This document shows positions 22,336 through 29,280 of a stretch of DNA of 29,280 bases, in pieces. Made by a program: the position numbers and the translations under genes. The stretch's first letter is position 1. Each line of letters starts with the position of its first letter. Source of the stretch: a virus; the IMG/VR virus record IMGVR_UViG_3300030451_002801, positions 1 through 29,280 of that record; one strand, given 5' to 3'. The notes beneath the pieces are model-generated. The model saw nothing but the letters and a program-made list of their open reading frames with translations, made no database searches and was not told the origin of the DNA.

Positions 22336-24702
22336 TTATTCTTGGAAAAATTGTTGTTGTACTTTTAAAAATTGTTCAAGTGCGAACGCAGGTTCTCCTT
22401 CAAGTGACTCTTCGTACAGACCTAGTTTAACTACTACGTCTAACAACTCCTGCTCTTCTGTAGATAGTGTTTCATCTTTTGTGGCTTTAACTATTACAGA
22501 CGCAAACTCATCGTAGGTTTTTCTAAGTGAGCTGTAGTTAGGAAATATTTTAACTTCATTCCACCATGTGTTAGATACCTCAAAATCAGAAATAATTGTG
22601 TTTTTATCAAAGCCATCTAGTCCGTAGAATCTTAACAAAGTAGATAAAGCTTTTTGATCTTTTGCAAGCCTCGCAGCTTTAATGTCAGTTTCAATGTTAT
22701 CTCTGATTTTAGTAATAACTTTTTTATCATCTCTAACTTTTGTAGCTATATCTAAATTTAAAGTTTTGTAGGGAGCTAGTTCTTCGTTGTCTTCTAAATT
22801 AAAAAATCCCTCTCCTTCATCATAGAAACTTGTGTCTCCAGAAGTTCCAAAATCAAACTCTACATTTTCTTTTTCTATATCTCTTCCAAGAAAAAGTTCC
22901 CTTGTTTTCCTTTTTCTTATAGACATAGCTTTTAATAGTCTTTCAAAATCTTCTTTTTCATCTAGCAAAGCTTTTTCAAATTCTTTTCTTAACAAGTCTT
23001 TTGAACCTTCTGGGGGAATAACACCTTCTGGAGCAAGATTTCTTTTTCCGTATTTAATAAGAAGACTTTTTATGTTATTAACTTGTTCTTCTGCTTTAGC
23101 TCTGATTGTTGTTGATTTTATTATACTGTCGTTTTTTAAAGATGTTTGATATTTTAACGAAAGTTCTGTTAAAGCTATAGATAAAGAGTTTTTTATTTCG
23201 TCGTTTGTAGGTATGATATTATCAAACTTTCTTGCCTCTTTATGTGCAGCTTCTACTTCTTCAAACGCAGCTACATATCCTACACCATGTTCAGCCATAA
23301 ACTGAGCAGGAGTTGCGTTAGTTCTTTCTTCAAAATATCCAGGAAGACCTTTAAGTGCTTCTTGTTTTTTCTCAGCAGTTACACCTTCAAACTGAACGGA
23401 AGGACTTAAATTCATGTTTTTAATTTCTTCAGAAATGTCATCAAACGATCTGGTTATAACTTCTCTTGAAAATGCAGAAGTAAACTGACCTCCTGCAAGT
23501 TCAATCAAAATTTCCGACATTCTTGCTTGTGGGTTAGGACTATCTAATACTGTTTCTACTATATTAGTTATTGCTACGTCGCTGAGAGGTTCTTGATTTG
23601 CTCCAGTTAAATTTAACGGCTGTAAAGTTAGTATTAAAGCTTGTCTAGCTGCGTCACTTGCAAGTGGAGATTTATTGTTATCTTGCGCTCTTTTTATTTG
23701 TTTTAAAGTTTCTACTGCGCCTCCTACAAATTGACTTGCTGCTGCTGCTACAGTCTGAGCCTTTACTGTTGAACTTTCAGAATCTAGTTGATCTAATTTA
23801 TTTTTAAACCTTGTTAAGGTTAACCTAGAATCCATCCCACCAAAAACAGGCCTTCCATTTATTTTAAGTTTTTCAGCATCAGTTATAAGAACGGCTGCTC
23901 TGTCTGGGTTTGTTCCTAACGCTAAATTTAAACCATCTGTTAAAGTTTTATTATAGAAGTTAGTTATTTGTTTAGGACTGTACCCTTTTGTTTTAAATTC
24001 ATTTTCTATCCTTTTAAAAAACCCTGTTGTACTTTCATCTGCTTCTCCTAAAGCAACTGCAGCAAACTCGTTTCTTATTTTTTCTTCAAACACGCCATCA
24101 AGGTAAGCCTTCTGTTTCTTTTCATATCCCTTCAAGGCTCCTGCCATAACTCTTGAAGAAAGCTCTCCGCCTAACAAATTACTTACCTGACCTCCCCATT
24201 CCTTGTCGGCAAAATACTCTTGTATCTCCATCGACAACGCACCTACATCTTCCTGCACCAGAGCCTTTGCTTTGTTTATGTCATAGCCATTTTTAATGTA
24301 GTCATCTAGTTTTGCATCTATGGTGTTTTCTAAGTCAGCATATTTCTGCACACCTACTGTCTCATACCATCTCTTAGCTGAAGCTTGTTGGAAGGCTTTT
24401 TGAAAACCTAAAGCTCCTAACGGCCCTCCTTCGGGATCTGGTATTTTACCTGTGATGATATCATCTAGTTCTTCTGCGCTTAGACCTTGAGCAAAGTCCT
24501 TACCTCGCATTTGGTTTATGTTGCTTACCTGTCCTAGAAGATTACTAAATTGTGATAAGGATCTTGAAAGTCTTAGGTAAGTGTTATCTTTAGGAATACT
24601 TGGAACTACAGCTTGATTAGTTCCTCCTATAGCTTGTATAGCAGGTGTTGCTGAAACTAATCCAGGTTGATAGTTGTCTTGTGATCTTGGTTTTTGTGCC
24701 AT
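22336..24702 (-). CDS. Internal virion protein, T7 gp15-like
   Basis: A 788-residue, mainly helical and charged protein between the gp14- and gp16-like genes; T7 gp15 has 747 residues. In T7 it forms part of the internal core and, after ejection, the periplasmic tunnel. Identification is by position, length and helical composition, plus an N-terminal segment (SLSQFSNLLGQVSNINQMRG) typical of these proteins. It starts 6 bases after the gp14-like stop and nearly abuts the gp16-like start. Confidence 0.85.
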   Translation of the reverse strand: MAQKPRSQDNYQPGLVSATPAIQAIGGTNQAVVPSIPKDNTYLRLSRSLSQFSNLLGQVSNINQMRGKDFAQGLSAEELDDIITGKIPDPEGGPLGALGFQKAFQQASAKRWYETVGVQKYADLENTIDAKLDDYIKNGYDINKAKALVQEDVGALSMEIQEYFADKEWGGQVSNLLGGELSSRVMAGALKGYEKKQKAYLDGVFEEKIRNEFAAVALGEADESTTGFFKRIENEFKTKGYSPKQITNFYNKTLTDGLNLALGTNPDRAAVLITDAEKLKINGRPVFGGMDSRLTLTRFKNKLDQLDSESSTVKAQTVAAAASQFVGGAVETLKQIKRAQDNNKSPLASDAARQALILTLQPLNLTGANQEPLSDVAITNIVETVLDSPNPQARMSEILIELAGGQFTSAFSREVITRSFDDISEEIKNMNLSPSVQFEGVTAEKKQEALKGLPGYFEERTNATPAQFMAEHGVGYVAAFEEVEAAHKEARKFDNIIPTNDEIKNSLSIALTELSLKYQTSLKNDSIIKSTTIRAKAEEQVNNIKSLLIKYGKRNLAPEGVIPPEGSKDLLRKEFEKALLDEKEDFERLLKAMSIRKRKTRELFLGRDIEKENVEFDFGTSGDTSFYDEGEGFFNLEDNEELAPYKTLNLDIATKVRDDKKVITKIRDNIETDIKAARLAKDQKALSTLLRFYGLDGFDKNTIISDFEVSNTWWNEVKIFPNYSSLRKTYDEFASVIVKATKDETLSTEEQELLDVVVKLGLYEESLEGEPAFALEQFLKVQQQFFQE

Positions 24703-24708
24703 AAAATT

Positions 24709-25260
24709 TTAGCCTGTTGATGAAGTTTTAGGTTTTACTAGTCCTGCGTTATACATAACACCATAATTACTTAGTCCTGTTTGTACTCCTTGGACGGCTG
24801 CTCCTAAGTAATCTGGCTGAGAAATTGGTTGGTTGATACGAAGCATATTTCTACTAAAGCCTATTCCTGCTTCTTGCAGAGCAAGCTGTCTATTTACGTC
24901 AGTCATTTGCGCTTGTTGTAAAGAAGAGAACTCATACTCTGCTTGTCTTCTTGAGATGTCTCCAAGTAAAGCGTTTACACTTAGACCACTAACTCCTGCT
25001 TCTCCTGCTGCTACAGTTGCTCTTGATCTAGCTTCCATTGCACCTCTTGCAGACTCTTGCAGCTTCTGAGATCTTGCAACTGCCTCTTGTTGCTGCTGCA
25101 TACGCATCGCAGAAACTTCAGCAAGATATCGTTCTCGTTCTTGTCTGGAGGCCATTGCTTGAGCTTGTCGCTGTGCGCTCGCCTGTTGACTCTGTCCTAT
25201 GAGAGAAGTGGCTGTTTGTGCTGCGCCTATAATTGTTGACGCAAGTAGTGGACTACACAT
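24709..25260 (-). CDS. Internal virion protein, T7 gp14-like
   Basis: A 183-residue protein (T7 gp14 has 196) with a hydrophobic N-terminus (PLLASTIIGAAQTATSLIG) followed by a long Gln/Ala/Arg-rich helix (about 25-80). This is the typical composition of gp14, which enters the outer membrane during DNA ejection. It overlaps the previous gene by 8 bases and leads directly into the gp15-like gene. Confidence 0.87.
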   Translation of the reverse strand: MCSPLLASTIIGAAQTATSLIGQSQQASAQRQAQAMASRQERERYLAEVSAMRMQQQQEAVARSQKLQESARGAMEARSRATVAAGEAGVSGLSVNALLGDISRRQAEYEFSSLQQAQMTDVNRQLALQEAGIGFSRNMLRINQPISQPDYLGAAVQGVQTGLSNYGVMYNAGLVKPKTSSTG

Positions 25261-25756
25261 AATATTCGTCTATAACTTCGTTGTTTATTAAAATAAATTG
25301 GTAAAATGGTTCGCCTTTGATTGTTAGTTGGTGAGTAAAGTCTGCTCCTAACCACTCAAGCCAACGAACAGCAGGTCTATTATAACAATGCACAAGGTTT
25401 CCTGCTGCTCCCCCTGTGATTTTAAGAAGCTCTCTTATCCAAAGCTTTGAGTGTTTTACAAGATCTCTTCGAGCTACCTTTGGAAACTCCTTTGTTCCGA
25501 GCATCCATATATAGGGCATCTGCTCGTCCTCTCCTACACCAAACATAGCTAGAGGCTTGTTGCTTTTGTCTACAACTGTAAGTGTTGCCATATCATATTC
25601 GAAGGCAGACATTAGAGCCTCGTAAGGTCTTTTCCCAAAAGCCATGCACTCGATGTTGTCTATATCTCTAAGCTTATCAGCTAAGTAGTCGGCATGGTCA
25701 GGATGTGCGTCTATAACATCTATCTTATCATATCTAACTATTACTCTATCAAACAC
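25253..25756 (-). CDS. T7 gp13-position protein with GNAT-like fold
   Basis: A 167-residue protein from a GTG at 25756 that overlaps the gp12-like stop. A TTG at 25786 would add 10 residues; GTG is preferred because a weak AGAAG lies upstream of it. The sequence recalls the phage acetyltransferase-like family (formerly DUF2833) found at the gp13 position: LAMFGVGEDEQ, PYIWMLGTKEF, LVHCYNRPAVRWLEWLGADF. In T7 gp13 is needed for virion assembly. Whether this protein has acetyltransferase activity is unknown. Confidence 0.72.
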   Translation of the reverse strand: MFDRVIVRYDKIDVIDAHPDHADYLADKLRDIDNIECMAFGKRPYEALMSAFEYDMATLTVVDKSNKPLAMFGVGEDEQMPYIWMLGTKEFPKVARRDLVKHSKLWIRELLKITGGAAGNLVHCYNRPAVRWLEWLGADFTHQLTIKGEPFYQFILINNEVIDEYYV

Positions 25757-28247
25757 GCTTACTTCTGGAATGTATAAAAGATTCAAATTCTGCCGACTGA
25801 AAATTACTAGGTAAACCTGAGTCGTTTACAATTTTTATTTTTGTATCTTTAGCAGCCGACATGATTGGAAAAGAAAACGATCCAGATTCAATAGGAGTAG
25901 TACCGATAGTAGTAGAACCTACAACTGTACTTGTAAAAGGATTATTGTAGGTAGAACGAGCCTTCGGTGTTACCTCTACTCTAAAAGCTGCAGTGTCGCT
26001 AAAGAACAACGTACCGCCTTTAAGTAAATGTCTAGCAACTCCAGAAGGACTTCTTGATTGATTAGCTGTTTGTTTAAACACTTGATCGCTGAAGGTGTAG
26101 CTCATTGTATACTTTATGCCTACCCATACAGGAGTGTTGTTATAGGCACTGTCTACAGTAATAGTGTTTCCGTTGATTGTAGAATTAATCAAAGCTCCTG
26201 CCTTGGTGCTTCCTGATTCCCTTGTGTATACTTGTACTGTATCTGTAGCTTCTGGAGTAAACCCAAGAGTTATTGTGCTACTTCCAGAAACAGATTTGTT
26301 TTGTCGCATATCCAAGTAAGTATTAAAGGTAGCATCGGTATCAACTAACTTCTCTTCCATCGGCATTACAAGAAGCTCTGTCTTTCCGTTTTTCGTAGCA
26401 ACAATATATAAGTCACTCTCAACAAACTCAAAGCCTCTTATATCAAAAGGAAAAGTAAACTGCGACCAACTGGATAAAACCTTCTGCTCTCCACTCCAGT
26501 AGTATTTATATACATACATACTTTTAGTATCGGAAGAACTTACAAGACATATAAGATTCTCTGTAGTTGATCCTGCCATGTCCAGGATATTAGAAGGTAT
26601 GTACTGAGGTACGTGTGAAGTTATTTCTATAGAGTCGTAGGATTCTGTATTGATGTTTGTACTAAACTCACGAACTCCAGAAAAACTTCCTCTACTAAAA
26701 GGAAAGTATATGTAACTTCCAAGCTCTAGTGGTGTCGTAGATGTGTCAGTTTCGTAGTTAGTAATAGGTGTTATTGAAACAGTTTTAGGTGTCAACAACT
26801 CACCACCTTTTAAAACAAACTGACCACGCTCTCCAAACAGAATAAGGTTCTCTTGAAAGCCTACTGCTGACTTTAGCTTATTTACTTTTGTACTAGCTAC
26901 GTCCACATCTATTGGATCAGCATCTAAAAGCGAGCGAACTGTTGTCCTAAAGAAGTTAAAGTATTCTCCTGCTTCTGAAAGTATTACGCTGCCTTCTGAC
27001 AAAAAGCCTAGCCTGTTTTTGTAGAAGAATAGGTTTGAAATAATTTTATTGTAAAAAGAAGGAAAAGGATTTGTATCATCGTCTCCTGCTTGTTTAGTAG
27101 CCCAAGTACAAGCTCCTAATGTAAAAGTATAAGCTCCTGTGTTAACTAGCTTTTGAGGTAAAGTAGTAGAATCTAAAGAAATAAATTCATCAAAGCCTAC
27201 ATCTTCTACCCACCCACCATCACTAACTCCAGTCGTAGATCCATCGTTTGTTTGGAACTTAACGTAGTAATCATCTTCTCCTGCTTCTGCGTCTCCTCTA
27301 ACTTTAATTTTAAATCCGTCAGGAGCTACCTTTGGTAAATCTGTTATAGCTCCTACTTCTTTGTAAGCTACTCCAAGTGCTGTCCCAGACTTAGAATCTG
27401 ATACAGTTATTTCAAAAGGAGTTCCATCTGCTCTTGATATATCAAATAGAGGATAGAGATAGTTTGAAGAAGTGCTTGCTTCGCTAGAATCCTCATAATT
27501 TATAAATTCTCCTGTCGTGTTACTCGCATTTGTATTTATACTTTCAACAGTACCTAAAGTAAATCCATGCCCAGTAACTTCACCTAAAGCTGAATTTAAT
27601 GCGCTATTTAAACCATTTGCGATACGACCTGCTTGACTTTTTATGGTGTCTCCTGTTCCCGAAGATTGATAAGCAGCTTTTATCGTGTTGCTTCCATGTT
27701 TAATTTTTACACTATACCTAGCTTTAACGTGTCCCTGCTTAACGAATATAAGAGCTTTGTTAGTTGCTGCTGAAGATGTGTGAGAAGGACTTTTATCGTT
27801 TGTACTTGTTAATCTACCTACAGTTTTGTCTGTGTTTAAAAGAAAAGTGTTATCGCCAACTGTAAGAGCTTTTATGTAATCTGCAGGTTTTTTAGAACCT
27901 CCCAAATAAAGATAGTCACTACTACCAATAGCAACAGAACTACTACCTCCAATAGTCACTGGATATCCTCCTGCAACTAAGTCAAAAGCTTGTATTGTGT
28001 TGTTGTTTATTATTACAACGTACCTCTCATTCTTGTCCCTGTTTATAAAATGAACAAAAGCTCCTTCGTCTATTGCAGAGCTAACCAAATTCTTTACGTA
28101 TCTAGTGTTAGGTCTTTTCTTTAATCCATCAGATACAGAAGAAAGTGCGTTGATTTGTTCCTCGCATTGTCCTTCAAACCGCATGGTGCTTGGCTGCTGA
28201 CTAACTCCTTGGACAAGGTTTGGAAGAGAAGTATTTATAAGTGGCAT
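25749..28247 (-). CDS. Tail tubular protein B (T7 gp12-like nozzle)
   Basis: An 832-residue structural protein (T7 gp12 has 794). The N-terminus has the family signature PNLVQGVSQQPSTMRFEGQC and RPNTRYV. The central segment FFRTTVRSLLDADPIDVDVA with FQENLILFGERGQFVL is also typical. It forms the tail nozzle through which DNA passes. It starts 3 bases after the tail tubular A stop. Confidence 0.94.
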   Translation of the reverse strand: MPLINTSLPNLVQGVSQQPSTMRFEGQCEEQINALSSVSDGLKKRPNTRYVKNLVSSAIDEGAFVHFINRDKNERYVVIINNNTIQAFDLVAGGYPVTIGGSSSVAIGSSDYLYLGGSKKPADYIKALTVGDNTFLLNTDKTVGRLTSTNDKSPSHTSSAATNKALIFVKQGHVKARYSVKIKHGSNTIKAAYQSSGTGDTIKSQAGRIANGLNSALNSALGEVTGHGFTLGTVESINTNASNTTGEFINYEDSSEASTSSNYLYPLFDISRADGTPFEITVSDSKSGTALGVAYKEVGAITDLPKVAPDGFKIKVRGDAEAGEDDYYVKFQTNDGSTTGVSDGGWVEDVGFDEFISLDSTTLPQKLVNTGAYTFTLGACTWATKQAGDDDTNPFPSFYNKIISNLFFYKNRLGFLSEGSVILSEAGEYFNFFRTTVRSLLDADPIDVDVASTKVNKLKSAVGFQENLILFGERGQFVLKGGELLTPKTVSITPITNYETDTSTTPLELGSYIYFPFSRGSFSGVREFSTNINTESYDSIEITSHVPQYIPSNILDMAGSTTENLICLVSSSDTKSMYVYKYYWSGEQKVLSSWSQFTFPFDIRGFEFVESDLYIVATKNGKTELLVMPMEEKLVDTDATFNTYLDMRQNKSVSGSSTITLGFTPEATDTVQVYTRESGSTKAGALINSTINGNTITVDSAYNNTPVWVGIKYTMSYTFSDQVFKQTANQSRSPSGVARHLLKGGTLFFSDTAAFRVEVTPKARSTYNNPFTSTVVGSTTIGTTPIESGSFSFPIMSAAKDTKIKIVNDSGLPSNFQSAEFESFIHSRSKRV

Positions 28248-28250
28248 AAA

Positions 28251-28844
28251 TTAATAAAGAGAAATATTTCTGTTGATGCCTATTCTTGAAGCAGCATCGT
28301 AATTATCAAATATTGTTCTGTCTGAGTTGCCGTTGTCAGATGTTTCTAAGTTAGCTTTTGCAGCAAACTCATCACGAAGGATAAGTGCTTCAAGTTCCCT
28401 AGAACCAACAAGGCGAGACTGAAGGGATCTACAAGCTCTAAGTGTTATGTATCTTCTAGCTTGTTCTGGTAACTCATCCCACTCAAGGAGAAATACAATA
28501 GTTACCTTTATGTCTTTTTCAAAAGTTGTTGTTCTATTCTTTCTGTCATACAACGACAAACCTCTTTGAACAAGATCCACGTTTTCAGTTCCGTCGTGGT
28601 CTACTTGAAGAGTGTTCGTAGGTAATGTTATTGTGTTGTTAACAGGAGAAAGAGTGTAATCCTCGACTGTATTAAAATGCCAACCCTCACTCTGTACTTC
28701 TCTGGAAGTTTCGTCAAGGATCGTTACAGCGTTAGCTGCGGATACAGGAAGTTCTGCTGTGTTTGAAATACTGTTTACAGGAGCTTCGCCTAGATAGCCA
28801 AGCATTGTATTAACAGCTTCAAGTTGTGTTGTAAGTGTTGCCAT
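28251..28844 (-). CDS. Tail tubular protein A (T7 gp11-like gatekeeper)
   Basis: A 197-residue protein, almost exactly the size of T7 gp11 (196). Family features are visible: LEAVNTMLGYLGEAPVNSI at the N-terminus, VQSEGWHFNT, WDELPEQARRYITLRACRSL and a C-terminal NRNISLY. It forms the adaptor ring between portal and nozzle. It is the first gene after the capsid terminator and has an AT-rich leader without an obvious ribosome site. Confidence 0.94.
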   Translation of the reverse strand: MATLTTQLEAVNTMLGYLGEAPVNSISNTAELPVSAANAVTILDETSREVQSEGWHFNTVEDYTLSPVNNTITLPTNTLQVDHDGTENVDLVQRGLSLYDRKNRTTTFEKDIKVTIVFLLEWDELPEQARRYITLRACRSLQSRLVGSRELEALILRDEFAAKANLETSDNGNSDRTIFDNYDAASRIGINRNISLY

Positions 28845-28865
28845 AAATTTAAATTTAAAAAATGT

Positions 28866-28902
28866 AAAAAGAGAAAGGGCAGGAGCCTTTCGACTCCCAC
28901 CC
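28866..28902 (-). terminator. Terminator after the capsid gene
   Basis: On the minus strand GGGTGGGAG (28902-28894) pairs over nine positions, including two wobble pairs, with CTCCTGCCC (28885-28877). The loop is 8 bases, and TTTCTCTTTTT follows. It occupies the position of T7 Tφ, between genes 10 and 11, where a leaky terminator keeps capsid expression above that of the tail genes. Confidence 0.8.
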
Positions 28903-28928
28903 GATCTCCTTGTAGTTAATAACTAGTA

Positions 28929-29280
28929 TTACAGTCTGTATTCAACTGCGCACTCAGGTCTAAGAATACCATGTCCGAGAGCATATTTTGCTACGAACAG
29001 AGTTCCTTGGTGAGCTACGCTGTAATCAGATTCAGTTGCAAGGTCAAGAAGCTTGACTGTTCCAACCGCCTGTGGGTGACCACCAATAAGACCTACATCA
29101 GACATATCTCCGTTGTAGCCTGTGCCACTTCCACCGAACACATCGTTAGCTGCGTTGTCATCATCCTGATCTTGGTTAGCTTCCGCTCCAAGAGTTACAA
29201 GATCCTGCAAGTGCTGTGACTTGTACAACTTGATTCCTGCTACCATCGGCACTGTACCTTTGCTTACAGAACCAACACCA
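28929..29280 (-). CDS. Major capsid protein (C-terminal part, runs in from beyond the window)
   Basis: The frame is open to the right edge of the window and ends at 28929. The visible 116 residues include KLYKSQHLQDLVTLGAEAN and the characteristic ending ALGHGILRPECAVEYRL, matching T7-type major capsid proteins (gp10A), with their LRPE motif just before the C-terminus. The GTG at 29252 is inside the gene, not its start. A possible gp10B-type frameshift product cannot be supported: the stop is followed directly by the terminator region, with no long alternative frame. Confidence 0.9.
   Translation of the reverse strand, partial: GVGSVSKGTVPMVAGIKLYKSQHLQDLVTLGAEANQDQDDDNAANDVFGGSGTGYNGDMSDVGLIGGHPQAVGTVKLLDLATESDYSVAHQGTLFVAKYALGHGILRPECAVEYRL

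Noticed and set aside
28903-28960. Possible gp10B-like frameshift extension of the capsid protein
   Set aside because: The capsid stop is followed by the terminator within about 30 bases, and no extended alternative frame or slippery site was found.

Overview
The window is about two thirds of a T7-like podovirus genome (Autographiviridae-type gene order). It is AT-rich, and every convincing gene lies on the minus strand, so transcription runs from high to low coordinates. The single-subunit RNA polymerase, gp2.5-type SSB, endonuclease I, gp4-type primase-helicase, T7-type DNA polymerase and gp6-type exonuclease follow one another in T7 order. The head, tail, internal-core, fiber and terminase genes are also in T7 order. 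The AT-richness, compact late genes, short fiber and an integrase beside the RNA polymerase gene resemble integrase-bearing marine podoviruses of SAR11 bacteria and cyanobacteria. The host itself cannot be read from the sequence.

Layout in the direction of transcription. Positions 29280-13876 hold the late module: the C-terminus of the major capsid protein, a capsid-distal terminator, tail tubular proteins A and B, a gp13/GNAT-like protein, internal virion proteins gp14-, gp15- and gp16-like, a short tail fiber, a holin-like peptide, small and large terminase, an Amidase_3 endolysin and a small HExxH metallopeptidase. Positions 13875-13163 are about 700 bp without a gene, unusually rich in short repeats, G/C tracts and promoter-like sites. 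In T7 the genome ends fall between the terminase end and the early genes, so this region probably holds the collapsed terminal repeat, and the window then comes from a circularised map or concatemer. Positions 13162-9868 are an early region of small genes, mostly unknown, including membrane peptides, a very acidic protein, a SymE/AbrB-like protein and a DnaA domain IV-like protein. A strong terminator follows. Positions 9669-1 hold integrase, RNA polymerase, SSB, endonuclease I, primase-helicase, a C5-cytosine methyltransferase, DNA polymerase, exonuclease and the start of a dATP/dGTP diphosphohydrolase-like gene.

How the genes work together (inference from T7 biology): host polymerase would read the early region from sites such as 13213-13240. 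The phage RNA polymerase would then transcribe the replication and late genes. Exonuclease and endonuclease I recycle host DNA and resolve junctions, gp4/gp5/gp2.5 homologues replicate the genome, and terminase packages concatemers. The integrase suggests an option to lysogenise.

The most unusual signals are four. First, the methyltransferase locus is open in two overlapping frames, and each frame carries recognisable C5-methyltransferase segments. Second, the 13.2-13.9 kb region contains an 11-nt-phased array resembling the SRL/SRR repeats beside T7 terminal repeats. Third, a 16-nt motif is shared between that region and the integrase promoter region. Fourth, an AACTAC/AACTAA leader motif sits in front of many free-standing genes in place of a Shine-Dalgarno sequence.
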